Positions 22,939-34,000 of a stretch of 64,000 bases of DNA are shown here, in pieces (within the stretch, counting starts at the first letter, position 1; every line of letters begins with the position of its first letter). The stretch is taken from contig OX595989.1 of assembly GCA_951394045.1 (NCBI GenBank), positions 2,728,001 through 2,792,000 of the forward strand. Direction: 5' to 3'. The DNA is from Nitzschia sp. DOCU1. Taxonomy: Eukaryota; Bacillariophyta; Bacillariophyceae; Bacillariales; Bacillariaceae. The position numbers and the translations under genes were made by a program. The notes under the pieces were generated by a model that saw nothing but the letters and a program-made list of their open reading frames with translations, did not search any database and was not told where the DNA came from.

Positions 22939-24312
22939 TTAGTACGAAGAACAGTTTCCACAACAAGCGTTGATACAACCGCGTTGAAAGCCTTCGGCAA
23001 AGTATCGGTCCACAGTCTCTTGATTCCGAAAGGGCTTCCACAACTCGTCTTTGGGGACATGATGGTACTTTCGCCGAGCAAACTCGTACAGTGCATCATC
23101 CAAAGCTGACATGAGTGGATCCCATGGTTCTTTGGCGAGCTTGGAAAGCACAAAATCCTTGTCTTTTCGCCGATTACTTCGGTGTTCCAAAATGTATTCC
23201 GAAGCAACCTCCGAATAGTTACGCCACTGATAACCTTGTGCGAGTTGGTTGTAACTTGCTTCCATGTCTTCGACAAACAAAAAATGGGCAAACTTGTCGG
23301 CACGTTGTATTGTGTAATCAAAAAGTTCTCGAGTGATGCGATACTTGGCACATATTCGACACTTGGCGCCACAGAGAATTCGCGTATTCCAATTGTCCGG
23401 TTGTCCTTGAAACCATGTTTCAAAATTCCCCAAAGGATCGACTCCGGCAGGTACGGGTGCTTCTTTGATGCGTCGATTTACAATTGTATTATTACCAAAG
23501 ATCCATGCGGAATCACCAAAACCTCCTCGTTGAATGCCAGGCCCCGCAGGGACCATGCGCCTCAAATGACTCCAATGAGAATAGTAACGCTGTTTGGAAT
23601 CTCGCAAGGTGACGATATAATCGTAATACTCGGGCGCCAAACTATCATATAGTTCTCGTTCGGTGGCGACCAAATCCCAATAGGTCTTCTTGGCAAATTG
23701 AATTTGTGCTTGCATGGTATCTTTTCCACCACAACAATATTGATCGTCTTGGACATTGCAATTGGCACCCTGATTGGAATTGACTCGATTTTTGAATGCC
23801 AGTCGACAAAAAAGACTACCAGCACTTTTGTGAATATGTACAAAGTATAGAATTTTGCCGTATTTGTGTTTGGGGGGTGGAATAGTAGGCCGGTAGTGTA
23901 CGGTGTAATTGGTCATGGACGCTGGAGTAAGGTTAAAGGAAGATCTCCGGACGCCACTCGGCCGATGTTGTCCCAGCAACGATTTTGTCTTGAAGTGACC
24001 CACGGTCTTGAGACCTTCCGAGGCACCGTCCAGATGATGTTGTATGAGTTCATATCGATGCTGTCGGAGAACGTCGGCTTGGGATTCTTCTGGTGATTTT
24101 CGAGGCGATTGTTGTTCCAGAGTCTTGGGAGGACGATGAAATACTGGCTCGTCGATCATAATGTTGCCGGCCGGAAGCAACACTGGAACTTCTCGAACAA
24201 TCGTCCAGGCAACCCAGGCACAAAGCGACAAGAGCAACACGCCGTACTTGTACGGAACGTGCGCCTTGTGGCGCCGGCAGCATCTAATAAGCGAGGTCCT
24301 GTTCGTCGTCAT
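22939..24312 (-). CDS. Golgi-type sulfotransferase-like protein, copy 1
   Basis: A single exon encodes 457 residues from the first true ATG (MTTNRTSLIRC); the frame is open further upstream but only from a GTG. A basic N-terminus and one hydrophobic segment (KYGVLLLSLCAWVAWTIV) predict a type II Golgi anchor. The catalytic region has ILYFVHIHKSAGSLFCRL, the 5'-phosphosulfate loop of PAPS-dependent sulfotransferases, and YIVTLRDSKQRYYSHW, the 3'-phosphate-binding Arg/Ser motif. Cys-rich blocks (NCNVQDDQYCCGGKD, LCGAKCRIC and the C-terminal CINACCGNC) are likely disulfide-bonded. It is a paralogue of the divergent gene at 26348-27622 and probably sulfates a secreted glycan or protein. Confidence 0.85.
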   Translation of the reverse strand: MTTNRTSLIRCCRRHKAHVPYKYGVLLLSLCAWVAWTIVREVPVLLPAGNIMIDEPVFHRPPKTLEQQSPRKSPEESQADVLRQHRYELIQHHLDGASEGLKTVGHFKTKSLLGQHRPSGVRRSSFNLTPASMTNYTVHYRPTIPPPKHKYGKILYFVHIHKSAGSLFCRLAFKNRVNSNQGANCNVQDDQYCCGGKDTMQAQIQFAKKTYWDLVATERELYDSLAPEYYDYIVTLRDSKQRYYSHWSHLRRMVPAGPGIQRGGFGDSAWIFGNNTIVNRRIKEAPVPAGVDPLGNFETWFQGQPDNWNTRILCGAKCRICAKYRITRELFDYTIQRADKFAHFLFVEDMEASYNQLAQGYQWRNYSEVASEYILEHRSNRRKDKDFVLSKLAKEPWDPLMSALDDALYEFARRKYHHVPKDELWKPFRNQETVDRYFAEGFQRGCINACCGNCSSY

Positions 24313-25144
24313 TATCGAAATCTCCAAATACCCGTTCGGATGGTCATTAGGCAGATCATGGCGGTTGCTTCTCACAGGACTTTGTGAGGGGTGACTTTGG
24401 GAGGTGATAAGGTTGCTCTTTGCTATAGCGGACGATGGCACTGGATGGAATCTGATATTCTACAAGTCGTCGTCATGGTCTTCGATGTTCGTTTCGCGTA
24501 AATTTCAGTTTCCTTCTCTCGTAGCGCTGTGCGTTGCGGTACCAGTATGGTCTCCCTCCACTACGACTCGACTCGACTGACTCGTACGACTCTTGTGGTC
24601 AAAGTAGTCCATCCCACGATTCCGCACGCAGCGCGCCCCAAAACAGCGCAGGAACATCCGAGAAGATCTTGTCGACTTGGACTTAAAAAATCGAAAAAAA
24701 GGGTCCGCGAGAGAAAGGCCAGGAGACAATGATAGCGGGTGGTGCTGATGGCAAAGCAGTCTTGTTCCAAGAGAAGAATCAATATGTGGGTAGAAGGAGA
24801 TGCACCGTAAGTGTTCTTAATCCTCCCCATTAATAGTACGTAGATAATGGCAGAGTGTACCTTCAGACTGACTTCCACGCCGTCATCTGAGTGATCTCAA
24901 ATTCGGCATAGCAATGTCATAAATCTTGTCGGGGATATGCCCCGCCCCTCTTCACGACTGCGTTGGAAAGCCAAAATCGCGACTGCGAGGTCTTGGCACT
25001 GCGACTAAATCCAAATCTCCGCATTCCTTGTGGAGCTGCCTGCCCTGACATCTCAACGCACTTTCCCTCATATTGGTGGAAGAACGAACGAAAGAAAGCA
25101 TCGACGACAAGCACATCATCCATACATCATCCCACAAAACAACA
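24313..25144. other. Intergenic region between divergent genes
   Basis: Contains the promoters of sulfotransferase copy 1 and of the small membrane protein. No gene is supported by its short frames. Confidence 0.45.
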
Positions 25145-25675
25145 ATGGCCGATTCAAACCAACAAGATGTGGAACAACCCATCGTTGTTAATAAGACGAC
25201 GAACAAATCGGCGTCGAATGTCGTGGTCGACTCGGCGTCCCAGCAGTCCACCAAGGGTCCTTCCTTTGCTTCCGTAGCGTTAAAGGCACTTGGTCTTGGT
25301 CTATTATTGTTTGCGGCCATGTGGGGAGCTCTGGCTGCCGCCGATGCTACGTCCACCACCCGATTCATCAGCGAAGATAAACTCAGTTCGGACCCCAAAT
25401 CCATGGACAAGGCCGTCGATGCCTGGGCCAAAGGCAAGACAGTGGTGATTCAAGGCGCCAGCCGCATGGTTTCTCTGTCCGCCACCAAAGCGGATGGATT
25501 CTGGATCTTTTCCGATACTGTGAATAACGTGACTGTGAATGGTGTGGTCGACTCGTCGGACAGAAAGAATGTCTACGAATACGTGTCTCGGGGGGACAGT
25601 GGCCAGCAGATAATTTTGAGGGCCGAATGCCGCATGGACAAGGATGGGTATTGTACTATCATCGATATTCAGTAG
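25145..25675 (+). CDS. Small single-pass membrane protein, unknown
   Basis: 176 residues starting MADSNQQDVEQPIVV, in a frame open from further upstream (25073). A polar N-terminus precedes one hydrophobic segment (VALKALGLGLLLFAAMWGALAAA, about residues 44-66). A soluble C-terminal part of about 110 residues follows, with alternating hydrophobic and polar residues suggesting beta strands (KTVVIQGASRMVSLSATKADGFWIF, NNVTVNGVVD, QQIILRAECRMDKDGYCTIIDIQ). I recognise no domain. It lies between the two sulfotransferase paralogues, so a shared pathway is conceivable but not shown by the sequence. Confidence 0.65.
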   Translation: MADSNQQDVEQPIVVNKTTNKSASNVVVDSASQQSTKGPSFASVALKALGLGLLLFAAMWGALAAADATSTTRFISEDKLSSDPKSMDKAVDAWAKGKTVVIQGASRMVSLSATKADGFWIFSDTVNNVTVNGVVDSSDRKNVYEYVSRGDSGQQIILRAECRMDKDGYCTIIDIQ

Positions 25676-26347
25676 AGAAGAGAAGGAGAGAAGCAGCAAG
25701 CGCGCTGATGTGCAACAACACAACAACAACAACCCTTCTTCCTCTTGGCGTCCTCTGTTTTCAATGTCAACTGCATGGTGACACCCATTGATATTATGTT
25801 TCGTTGTATGTACTAAATGTTATAATACTACCGTTTCATTCAACTGATTGGCTCCCTGACGTAGTACTAGAGTACTTATCGTAGCAGCTAGCTAGTTGGA
25901 AAGGAGGAATGTCGTTCTTGTTGCTGTTCTAACTGCTGGACAAGAATCATAATCGGCACCCTGTGCCGTGTCACAGGACCAGTATCAAAGTAGACAGCGA
26001 TGAATGCATCTGCTGTCACTACTAGAGACATTCTTGCCGTGGATGACCGAATGAATGGTCTACTATTTGTTGTTGACTATTTCAACCCATCGCGTGTCGT
26101 GTCGAATGTGTGGTCGAAGGAGTCGTATCGGATTGCTTGCCTTGCTGGCCCGCCCGCTCGCGTGAACAGACAGTCAGTCAGTCGCCAGCCGGCAAAGCAT
26201 TTTTTGGCAAAAGCGAAAAGGTTGGTGTTGCCAAAGATGAGATAGAAGAGACAATCTATCCGAGAATGCCCTTTCATCACAATACCTAGAATGTAGTCGG
26301 TCTGTTGTTGTTGTTGTTGCTGCTGCTGGTTCAGAATAAAGTAAATA
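25676..26347. other. Intergenic region with CAA and GTT/GCT microsatellites
   Basis: No gene is supported. There is a CAA-repeat tract near 25712-25735 and a GTT/GCT triplet tract at about 26303-26330, just upstream of sulfotransferase copy 2. Confidence 0.5.
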
Positions 26348-27622
26348 ATGGGAGACCATCCAGGGAGGTTGAGGGGAACCAGAAGCACAAATGACGACGA
26401 CCGAGCCAGCCATGACGCCGTCAAGCCGATGCTGGTGGTCAGTGCTGCTGCTGGTAGCAGGCCAGGTAGAAAGCATGGGTACAGTAGTGTTCGGTTGATT
26501 CTGAGGTGTATGTTTATCACCATGATTGGTGGTCTGGTGTGTTGGAGTCTTTTACGCGGTTTCGATCTTTCCAAAACGACTTTGTTGGAGGAACCAGAAG
26601 AGTTTGTGTTGCGAGAATTTCATCGCCCACAACAACACAAACAACAACAGCAACAACAAGTTGTGAGGTATAGAAAGAGAGACAAGATCAAGTATCCACG
26701 GGTCATTTTCTTTGTTCATATTCATAAAAGTGCGGGTACTTTAATGTGCCGTTTAGCGCATTGGAACGAAGCGACCGTGAATATGCCCCACAATTGCAAT
26801 GTACAACCAGATCAATATTGTTGTGGTGGAAAAGATACCCTGATGGCTCAGAGACGGTATGCCCAACGTTCCAGGTTTGATTTTGTGGCGATAGAACGTG
26901 ACATGTACGAGAACATGGCTCCGAACTCGTATGATTATGTAGTCTCCTTGCGAAAGTCTCAAAGCCGATATTGCTCGCACTGGAAGTATCTGCGAACACT
27001 TGTGCCTGCGGGACCTGGTATTCAAATCGGAGGCTTTGGGGATTCGTCGTGGCTCTTTGGTTCCAACGAAATACTTCCAGCCGTTGGCAAAAAAAAGATC
27101 CTTGAAGAAGGCGAGGATCCATTAGGAGACTTCCATGTGTGGTATCAGGGCCAGCCAGACAACTGGAATACCAGAATCTTGTGTGGTGCCAAATGTCGAC
27201 CCCGGCCAAAGTATCAAATCACTCGGAAGCTGTTTGAATACACATTGCATCGCCTGGAGAGATTTGCACACATTTTGTTTGTCGAAGACTTTGAGGCGAG
27301 CTATAATCGAATCGCAAAAGCCTATCAGTGGCAAAATTACACAAGCGTCATTTCTCGAAACGCACCGAAAAATCAGAGTAAAGGCGACAACGGTAATGGC
27401 GAGGTCCGGTCCAACAAACTGTCAGCAGACGAGAAATGGGATCCACTCATGTCAGCTTTGGATGATGCCCTTTATGAATTTGCCAGGCGGATTTACAATC
27501 ATACTCACAAAGACGAACTCTGGAGACCCTTTTCCAATCAAGAGATTCTGGACAGATACTTTGCCGAGGGAGTCAAATTTGCTTGCACAGATGCATGCTG
27601 TGGTAAATGTTCACCTTACTAA
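26348..27622 (+). CDS. Golgi-type sulfotransferase-like protein, copy 2
   Basis: A single exon encodes 424 residues. Basic N-terminus, then a hydrophobic anchor (LRCMFITMIGGLVCWSLL), a Gln-rich stem (QQHKQQQQQQ) and a catalytic region nearly collinear with copy 1: VIFFVHIHKSAGTLMCRL (PAPS 5'-phosphosulfate loop), CNVQPDQYCCGGKDT, YVVSLRKSQSRYCSHW (3'-phosphate motif), VPAGPGIQIGGFGDSSW, GQPDNWNTRILCGAKC and C-terminal CTDACCGKCSPY. In the 3'-phosphate motif copy 2 has LRKS where copy 1 has LRDS. The two genes are divergently oriented, so an inverted duplication is the simplest origin. The 3' end lies 90 bp from the convergent HAT-repeat gene. Confidence 0.85.
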   Translation: MGDHPGRLRGTRSTNDDDRASHDAVKPMLVVSAAAGSRPGRKHGYSSVRLILRCMFITMIGGLVCWSLLRGFDLSKTTLLEEPEEFVLREFHRPQQHKQQQQQQVVRYRKRDKIKYPRVIFFVHIHKSAGTLMCRLAHWNEATVNMPHNCNVQPDQYCCGGKDTLMAQRRYAQRSRFDFVAIERDMYENMAPNSYDYVVSLRKSQSRYCSHWKYLRTLVPAGPGIQIGGFGDSSWLFGSNEILPAVGKKKILEEGEDPLGDFHVWYQGQPDNWNTRILCGAKCRPRPKYQITRKLFEYTLHRLERFAHILFVEDFEASYNRIAKAYQWQNYTSVISRNAPKNQSKGDNGNGEVRSNKLSADEKWDPLMSALDDALYEFARRIYNHTHKDELWRPFSNQEILDRYFAEGVKFACTDACCGKCSPY

Positions 27623-27712
27623 TAGTATCTTTTTTGCCAAGAGACGAAATTGTGTCGTCTCTATCATGAGTCTATGGTGGGTGTTATTAGGTGTCTATGG
27701 TATGTGGGTGTG

Positions 27713-30322
27713 TCATATGCTTTTCTTTGATTTCAGTTTTCGCATGGTTGCTTGTGGTACTCTTCCTTCCACTGATCCGTCATTCATCCACACCTCTCCT
27801 TTCATTTTGGATCCTTGGTCCCAACGAATCACTTCGAATTCTTTCGCTGGATCGCTAGTGCCAGGTCCGATATCGGCGCTTCCGGGGACGACGCCAGCGG
27901 CAATGGAAGGAATGTCTACTTCTTCCCAATTATCTTCCTCCTCTGCTTTCGAGATGGATTCACGGATTGATCGTTGATACACTTCCTGCGCAGCCACAAG
28001 GTTTCCCGCACGTTGCTCCATCGATTCATAAGCACTCCAGAGTCGCTTCTTCTCCGTTGTGCCCGGTTCAAATTGTCGTAAACTTCGTTCGAAAATTACC
28101 CGCGCATCATTGAAATTGCCAAGCGATTCTTCCATTATAGTCCACGCCGTCATGGCGGCAATGTTGCGTTTGTCGGCGTCCAGGGCACGGCTGAAACAGC
28201 GACGAGCAGCAGCATAATCGCCCTCCTTCGCTTCCAGCACACCCCAGGCCTGCCACAATCTAGCACAACAGTATCCGCCCGACTGGCCTCCTGTCAATTG
28301 GGCACAAGCCCAAATTCCTTCTTGGAAAATTCGCCGAGCCTCGTCGGCATATCCTTCGCGCGTTTCTAGCACACCCCATGCCTGCCAAGCGGGAGCATGC
28401 CGTTTGTTCACATCGGTTGCCCGACGTAACCTGAAAACAACATGAACGTGTCAGCATGCCGTGGAAGAACGACATTGGTATGTAGGGCTCGAATTATCGG
28501 TATGTACTTACAAGTCTCTTGCAGAATGAATGTCACCTAGCTGAGCGACATACAATGCATACGGCTGCAACACACCAGCATCGCGCGGGTTTGCTTTCAA
28601 CGCCCGTTCGAACAAGGCGAGTACCTTGCGACTATCCGAGTCTGGACGTTTAGATTCCATGAGTGCATACGCTTGCAGGACCCGTGTATTTCGTTGGTCG
28701 AATTTTAGAACCGTCTCAAAGCAAATTTCAGCTTCTCTCCAATGTTCGCAGTTGGCCTCCATGACTCCAAGCTGTAACCAAGCAGCGGAGCACTTTTTGT
28801 CGGCGTTCAATGCCAGGCGATACAAGTTTCGTGCTTTACGCACATCCCCTGCCTTTTTGTATTCCATAGATGCCCAGGCTGTGTATACGTGGGCGTTCGG
28901 TGGAAGGCCTGCCTTTTGTAATTCTCGTTCTGCAGCTTGAAAGCAGGCTCTACCAGCAGCGGCACTCTGGCGAAATTTGACGGTTCGTAGCTGGCCCAGG
29001 GCGACCCAGGCGGCGGCATGGGAAGGACGGGATTTTGCGGCTTCAATGTAGAGCGTTTCCGCTTGAGCCAAGTGTCCCGCCTTTTCTTCCAAACAACCCA
29101 GCGCCTGCAATAAAAATGGATTGGCACCGGCATCGGGCCTACCATCAGGACCGATGGATACGCAATTAGCGATTCCAATACTCAGAATTTTTCTCGCCAG
29201 TGTAAAATCTCGTCGACGTTCCGCACAACGAGCTAGACCAAGGTAGGCTCGTCCATCCCGTGGATCGATTTCAATGGCCATTTCATACATTTCCTGGGCC
29301 TCTTCTACTCGATCCTTCCGTAGCTCCTTTTTAGCAAAGTAATTTAAGCGGGCGGCGTTGACTGGAAGTGGGTTTCCTAATCGAACGCCCTCGCGGAACT
29401 TGACGGCTCCGTCACCCATGAGTGACGTGTCGTAGAGATTGGTGCCTCGTCGGTAGCCATATATCCTGTCTTCCACCATTCGTGTGAGTTCGTAGTCCAC
29501 CTTTATGGCAGAGCTATTTAAACCTTGAGCTGCTATTCTTTCTGAGAATGAAGTCGCCGTGCTGTTCTCTGTGGCCACAAGTGGGCTGCCGACGGGAGTG
29601 CTGGGCTCGTAAAGCCGGTCGTTGGCTTCTTCTTCCGTCATGTCTTCTACGAATTGCCTTTTCATTTCCACTTCGGGCAGTTCATCGACATCGACATCCG
29701 TCACATATGGCATTATGAACGAGCTTACTTTGGGGTCCCTCCAGACTCGCATCATGGAGCTCGCTCCAATAGCCGATGTCTTGAGTTTGGACCGTGACTT
29801 CCCTTGCAGTGATTGTCTCTGACGCTCGATCGACTTGTCCCTTTGCTTGATGGAAAACAAATCACGCTCGATACACTCTTCGTCCCAAACTGCTTTGGGG
29901 AATAACGATTCAAAGCACCAAATACTCGGGCATTCGCCATCGGCATTGGATCGAATTGCCTCATACTTAGCTTGTCGTTCTTGACTCAGCCGTCTGCGCT
30001 CCTTTTCGGTCTCAGGAATTCGTTTTCGCTTATACTTTTTTCTGACACGCTGTTTCGTATTATCCTTGGGTGGTCCAAATATGTCGAGGGATATCGGCTT
30101 GGCACTTGACCATGATGTAGCATCCGCCACCATTCCCAGTGGTACTGTCAACGATCGCTGCTGCCGTCCTATCGATTGTGATGCCGTCTGCTGTTTAGAT
30201 TGGAGCAGAGACGACGCCGGCTCGACGTTCAACCAAAATAAGCATAGCAGCGCTGTTGCAAGCACTTTTGTTCGTCCGGATGTTATCAGATTTATTTGTT
30301 GAGATTCGTTTAAAGTCGCCAT
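27713..30322 (-). CDS. Plastid HAT/TPR-repeat protein (MBB1/HCF107-like)
   Basis: Two exons, 30322-28512 and 28430-27713 (minus), joined across an 81-bp intron, encode 842 residues; the splice restores HSARDLLRRATDVNKRHAPAW in a repeat. The N-terminus (LATALLCLFWLNVEPASSLLQ) looks like the signal part of a plastid presequence; the start at MATLNESQQ is chosen because upstream sequence reads as promoter. From about residue 325 a run of roughly a dozen TPR/HAT units follows, for example AYLGLARCAERRRDFTLARK, AWVALGQLRTVKF, AWLQLGVMEANCEHWREAE and LWQAWGVLEAKEGDYAAARR. This pattern is that of plastid RNA-binding HAT proteins such as MBB1 and HCF107, which protect the 5' ends of psbB or psbH transcripts. 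Target RNA here is unknown. Confidence 0.87.
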
Positions 30323-31098
30323 GTTGATGAACAGCCAAGAAAGACAAATTGCGTTTGCCAAGTGTAAATGAGCACCGAATTTAAAAGTAGGGGCCAGTAT
30401 CGAGTACTCGGACCTTTTCCACTCTCCAACACCGCCAAAAGGGTAAATAGATGAGCTTAGAACACCGAAGGACGAAGAAGGTAATCCCAAAGAAAGCACA
30501 ATAGATGCAAACGATTTTCCTCGCCGAGGTCCTTGAAACTGCGTTGGCGTGCATCATCAAAAGGGGAAGGCCGATCAAAAAGGCGTGATTCCGATGCAAC
30601 TTCAACTTTTACGGGAGTTTGTATGTAACTTGAAGTACCCATTGGAATCTTGCTGTTACGTATCATTTTCAATGCACATGCCATCTGGAATCGGAGTTGG
30701 TCTGTCTTGCACCAGTTTCCTCCTTTGCAAGAGATGTGATTGGAAGAGAAAAGCGGTGACGTAATGAAGTTTGCGCGCCAAACCTTTCTTTGAGCGATGC
30801 ATATCAGTCCACCAAGATCGCATTCATACCTATCATACCAAGCACATGGCTTTTGGTCAAATCAGTCGATAGTTCGGCTGGCGTCACTTGTTGGCATCCT
30901 CCTTTTTTTTGGTCGATCGTCGCGCACCGCGACGATGACCCGAAAATTTGAATCATCGTATCATTCATCTGTTCGAAGTTGCCAGTGTTGTTGTCAGTGG
31001 TACTCTTTAGGCAGCTGACGGCGATTATCCTTGAACTCTCCCTCCACTAGTTGGCTTTCAACTCAGTTCAGTGCTAAGATTTGGCGCCTCGTCGCATC
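30323..31098. promoter_or_regulatory. Divergent promoter region (HAT protein / Rab3GAP2)
   Basis: Both flanking genes start at its edges and read outward. No specific site is assigned and no independent gene is supported. Confidence 0.45.
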
Positions 31099-34000
31099 AT
31101 GTCTTCTGTAGGCGACTCTACGGTGGAAAGCAGCGAGGATGATTATATTCCGCTGACGGGGACGCCCACAGGGAATTCTGTCGCGGAGCCACAAAGTGGT
31201 AGAGACGACGATGCCGAGGAGGGGAAAGAAGAGAATAGTATTGAGGGGACGTATATTGAGGCTAGTGCGCTGCTGTCTCATGTGCAAATGTTAGAGTCTA
31301 AACTCCCTGAAGATGCCTCGCAGTTTGGGCACCCTCCACCTCCCAAAATTCACATGTGCCGGATACCCACCAAGGAAAAGGGGATTGTTGCCATGATGGC
31401 AGTTACAAAACGATGTATCTCGGCCCAGTTAGTCAAAGAACATCCTGATGGGGGCTCTACCGCTGGCTCTCCTGTAGAAGTTCTGGCGATGCAAGGGGAA
31501 GATCAGATTACTTGTTCCACGATTTTGGCGCTAGAAGTTCCCAAGCTTTCCGCCGAAGACAAATTGATCCTTCCTGACAGAAATCCAGCTGTGAAGAGTT
31601 CTGCTGTCTCCTTAATGTCAGGTGGAATTCTGCCAGTCGCTCCTCCTCCCCGACTCGCAGTAGTGGTGGGTACAAGCAACAGTCGAGTTATTTCGGTAGA
31701 ATTTTCAATCAAGGCGAAATCTCTTATTTTGACGCGACGAAACTACTATGTCGAAAACGATGTTTTGACGTATTTTGAGCCATTACCATATGCAACTCTT
31801 ACGAACTATCAACGATCGCACCGAAGGGGAGTTCCTGGTCCGAATGGAGAAAAGCCCCGTCGCGTGGTTCCCTTTGAACCCTCCGATGGGGTCACCAGTT
31901 TAGTTCCGTACGGAATGGTTAAGGATGGTAGGGCCGTAACCTATGTCTGGCTAGCCTTTGGAGATGGAACCGGAGTCCGACTACATCATGCCGCCTTTTT
32001 TGCTTCGGTTGTTCAAAAGCATACAGAATCGCAACCCCATCCGAAAACTCTCGAGAGTATTCTGGGAATTAAGGTTGTTCGATGGGAAGCCCGACTGCCC
32101 TCCCTTGAAGCTACTACCTTTACGCTGATTCCCATCCCGAAGTACCATCCGTCTCCTCTGGCGCCGTTCCCTGCCTGGAAAAAGCCCATGTTCGATGAAG
32201 TGACTGGAGAAAATCTTGAGCCGGATGTGGACGAAGAAGGGCGGGGGGGGCTGTCGGAGAATTTCGAGGCTCTCGTTTATTGTACCGGAGCCATGGCGGA
32301 ATCCTTTCCAACGCTGGCTTTTTATACATCAGAAGATCAATTTGTGGGGCGCCGGGAGGAGCCGGAAGATGAAGACGAGGATGATCGTGGCAAAGGCAAC
32401 ATTATTGCTTCTGTCTTCGGTGGTATCTATGGCATGTTGACAGGTGGTGGACAAGCGAAGGAAGAAGCTCCTGTTTCGGTGGCTACGGAAGAAATTGAGG
32501 AATGGGATCCGAATGTTCCCTTTCCATCGCTCAATTTAGACCCATACAAGTTGTATGCAGCGTGCGAAATCCATGATCCCCCACGACAAATTACGCAGTG
32601 CACGGTCGAGCCTGAAGGTGATCTAGCGGCTATCGCCGACACTTTGGGGAGAGTGTCGCTGGTGGACTTGTCCACCAAGCAAATTGTTCGCATGTGGAAA
32701 GGATTTCGAGAGACGACGTGTTACTGGATGGAAGTGCCGCGAAAGACAGAAGTCAAAGAGGGGCAGAAATCAAAGACTTTGTACTTGGTCATTCATTCTC
32801 GTCAGCGACGCGTAGTTGAAATCTGGCGAACACGACATGGACCTAAAGTCAAGACTTTGCAAGTGAACCGTGAAGCGCAAGTGGTTTCTGTACGGGAAAT
32901 GTCCAAAATCGGATATATTGCTGGTTGCTACCTTGCCCATTCCAACGTCCCGTTTTCTAACTTGAACCAACTGCAGCCAATCACTATTGAAAAGGACGAA
33001 ACTGTAGGAGTGACCAATCTAGAACGAAATCGGCAACCTCGCCCGAATTTGACAATGGTCCCTCCGGATGCCGCTGCACGCTTGAACCGATTGAAGCAGT
33101 TGCTCAGCGAAACGAATATTGAATGTCAATCGGTGGATGTTTTCAAGGCTCTGGAGCGAATCAAGTCGGTAGAGGACTTGGCAGTGGCTCTTGATACGCT
33201 AGCGGCCTCGCCAACTTTGGAGAGGAAAATGGGCGTAGAAGGGTCTACCTTCCAGCGCCTTGCGGTTTCCTACTGTAAACAAAAGCTTGACGAGGCAATC
33301 AATGAGGCTGGTCGAGAGGCCTATACCAATCCTCACGTCCAGCTTTTGGCTTTTAAGATTGCCTACTATGATCAAATCTCGAGGGCCTACGACGTAATCC
33401 ACAGGCACGAAACCAGCAACGATCTCGGAGTTCACCAGGTCGTAAATGTCACTGCACCCTCCACCTGGGGACTTGAAGCAATCGGCTGGACGTCTGTATA
33501 TGAAAAAATAACCAAGACCATGATTGACGATACGATTCCTCAGACATCGGCAGTCCCTATGTGTTTTTACGAGTTTGCAAGCGCTTTGGAGCCGCCGAAG
33601 CAGTACATGAAAGAAGACTATGTTGTGGAAGATGGAGGATACAGAATCTACTTCAGCGACAGTACCAGAACAAGAAGGGAGATTCTTTCCCGGATCTTTA
33701 AGCCGCTGTTGGGAGATATTTTTTCGTTCAGTGCAGTGAGCCAAATCTTTGATGCTCTCGGCACGAAGGCTGATGGCGAATACGTAATGCAGGTAAGCAA
33801 AAGGGATTGCTGGCAGGCGATCAACAAGTTCACGGCACTTACTAACTATTCGCAGTGTTTTGGAGAATGGTTTTCTTCGCTGTCGGTCAAAGAAGTTGTC
33901 AAGAAAGCCATTTTCGCTGAGGAATCGCCAGTGAAGCGCTTTCTTCAAGAACGTATCACCGCGCAACTGGAGGAAGACCCGGACACGTTAGAGCCTCCGA

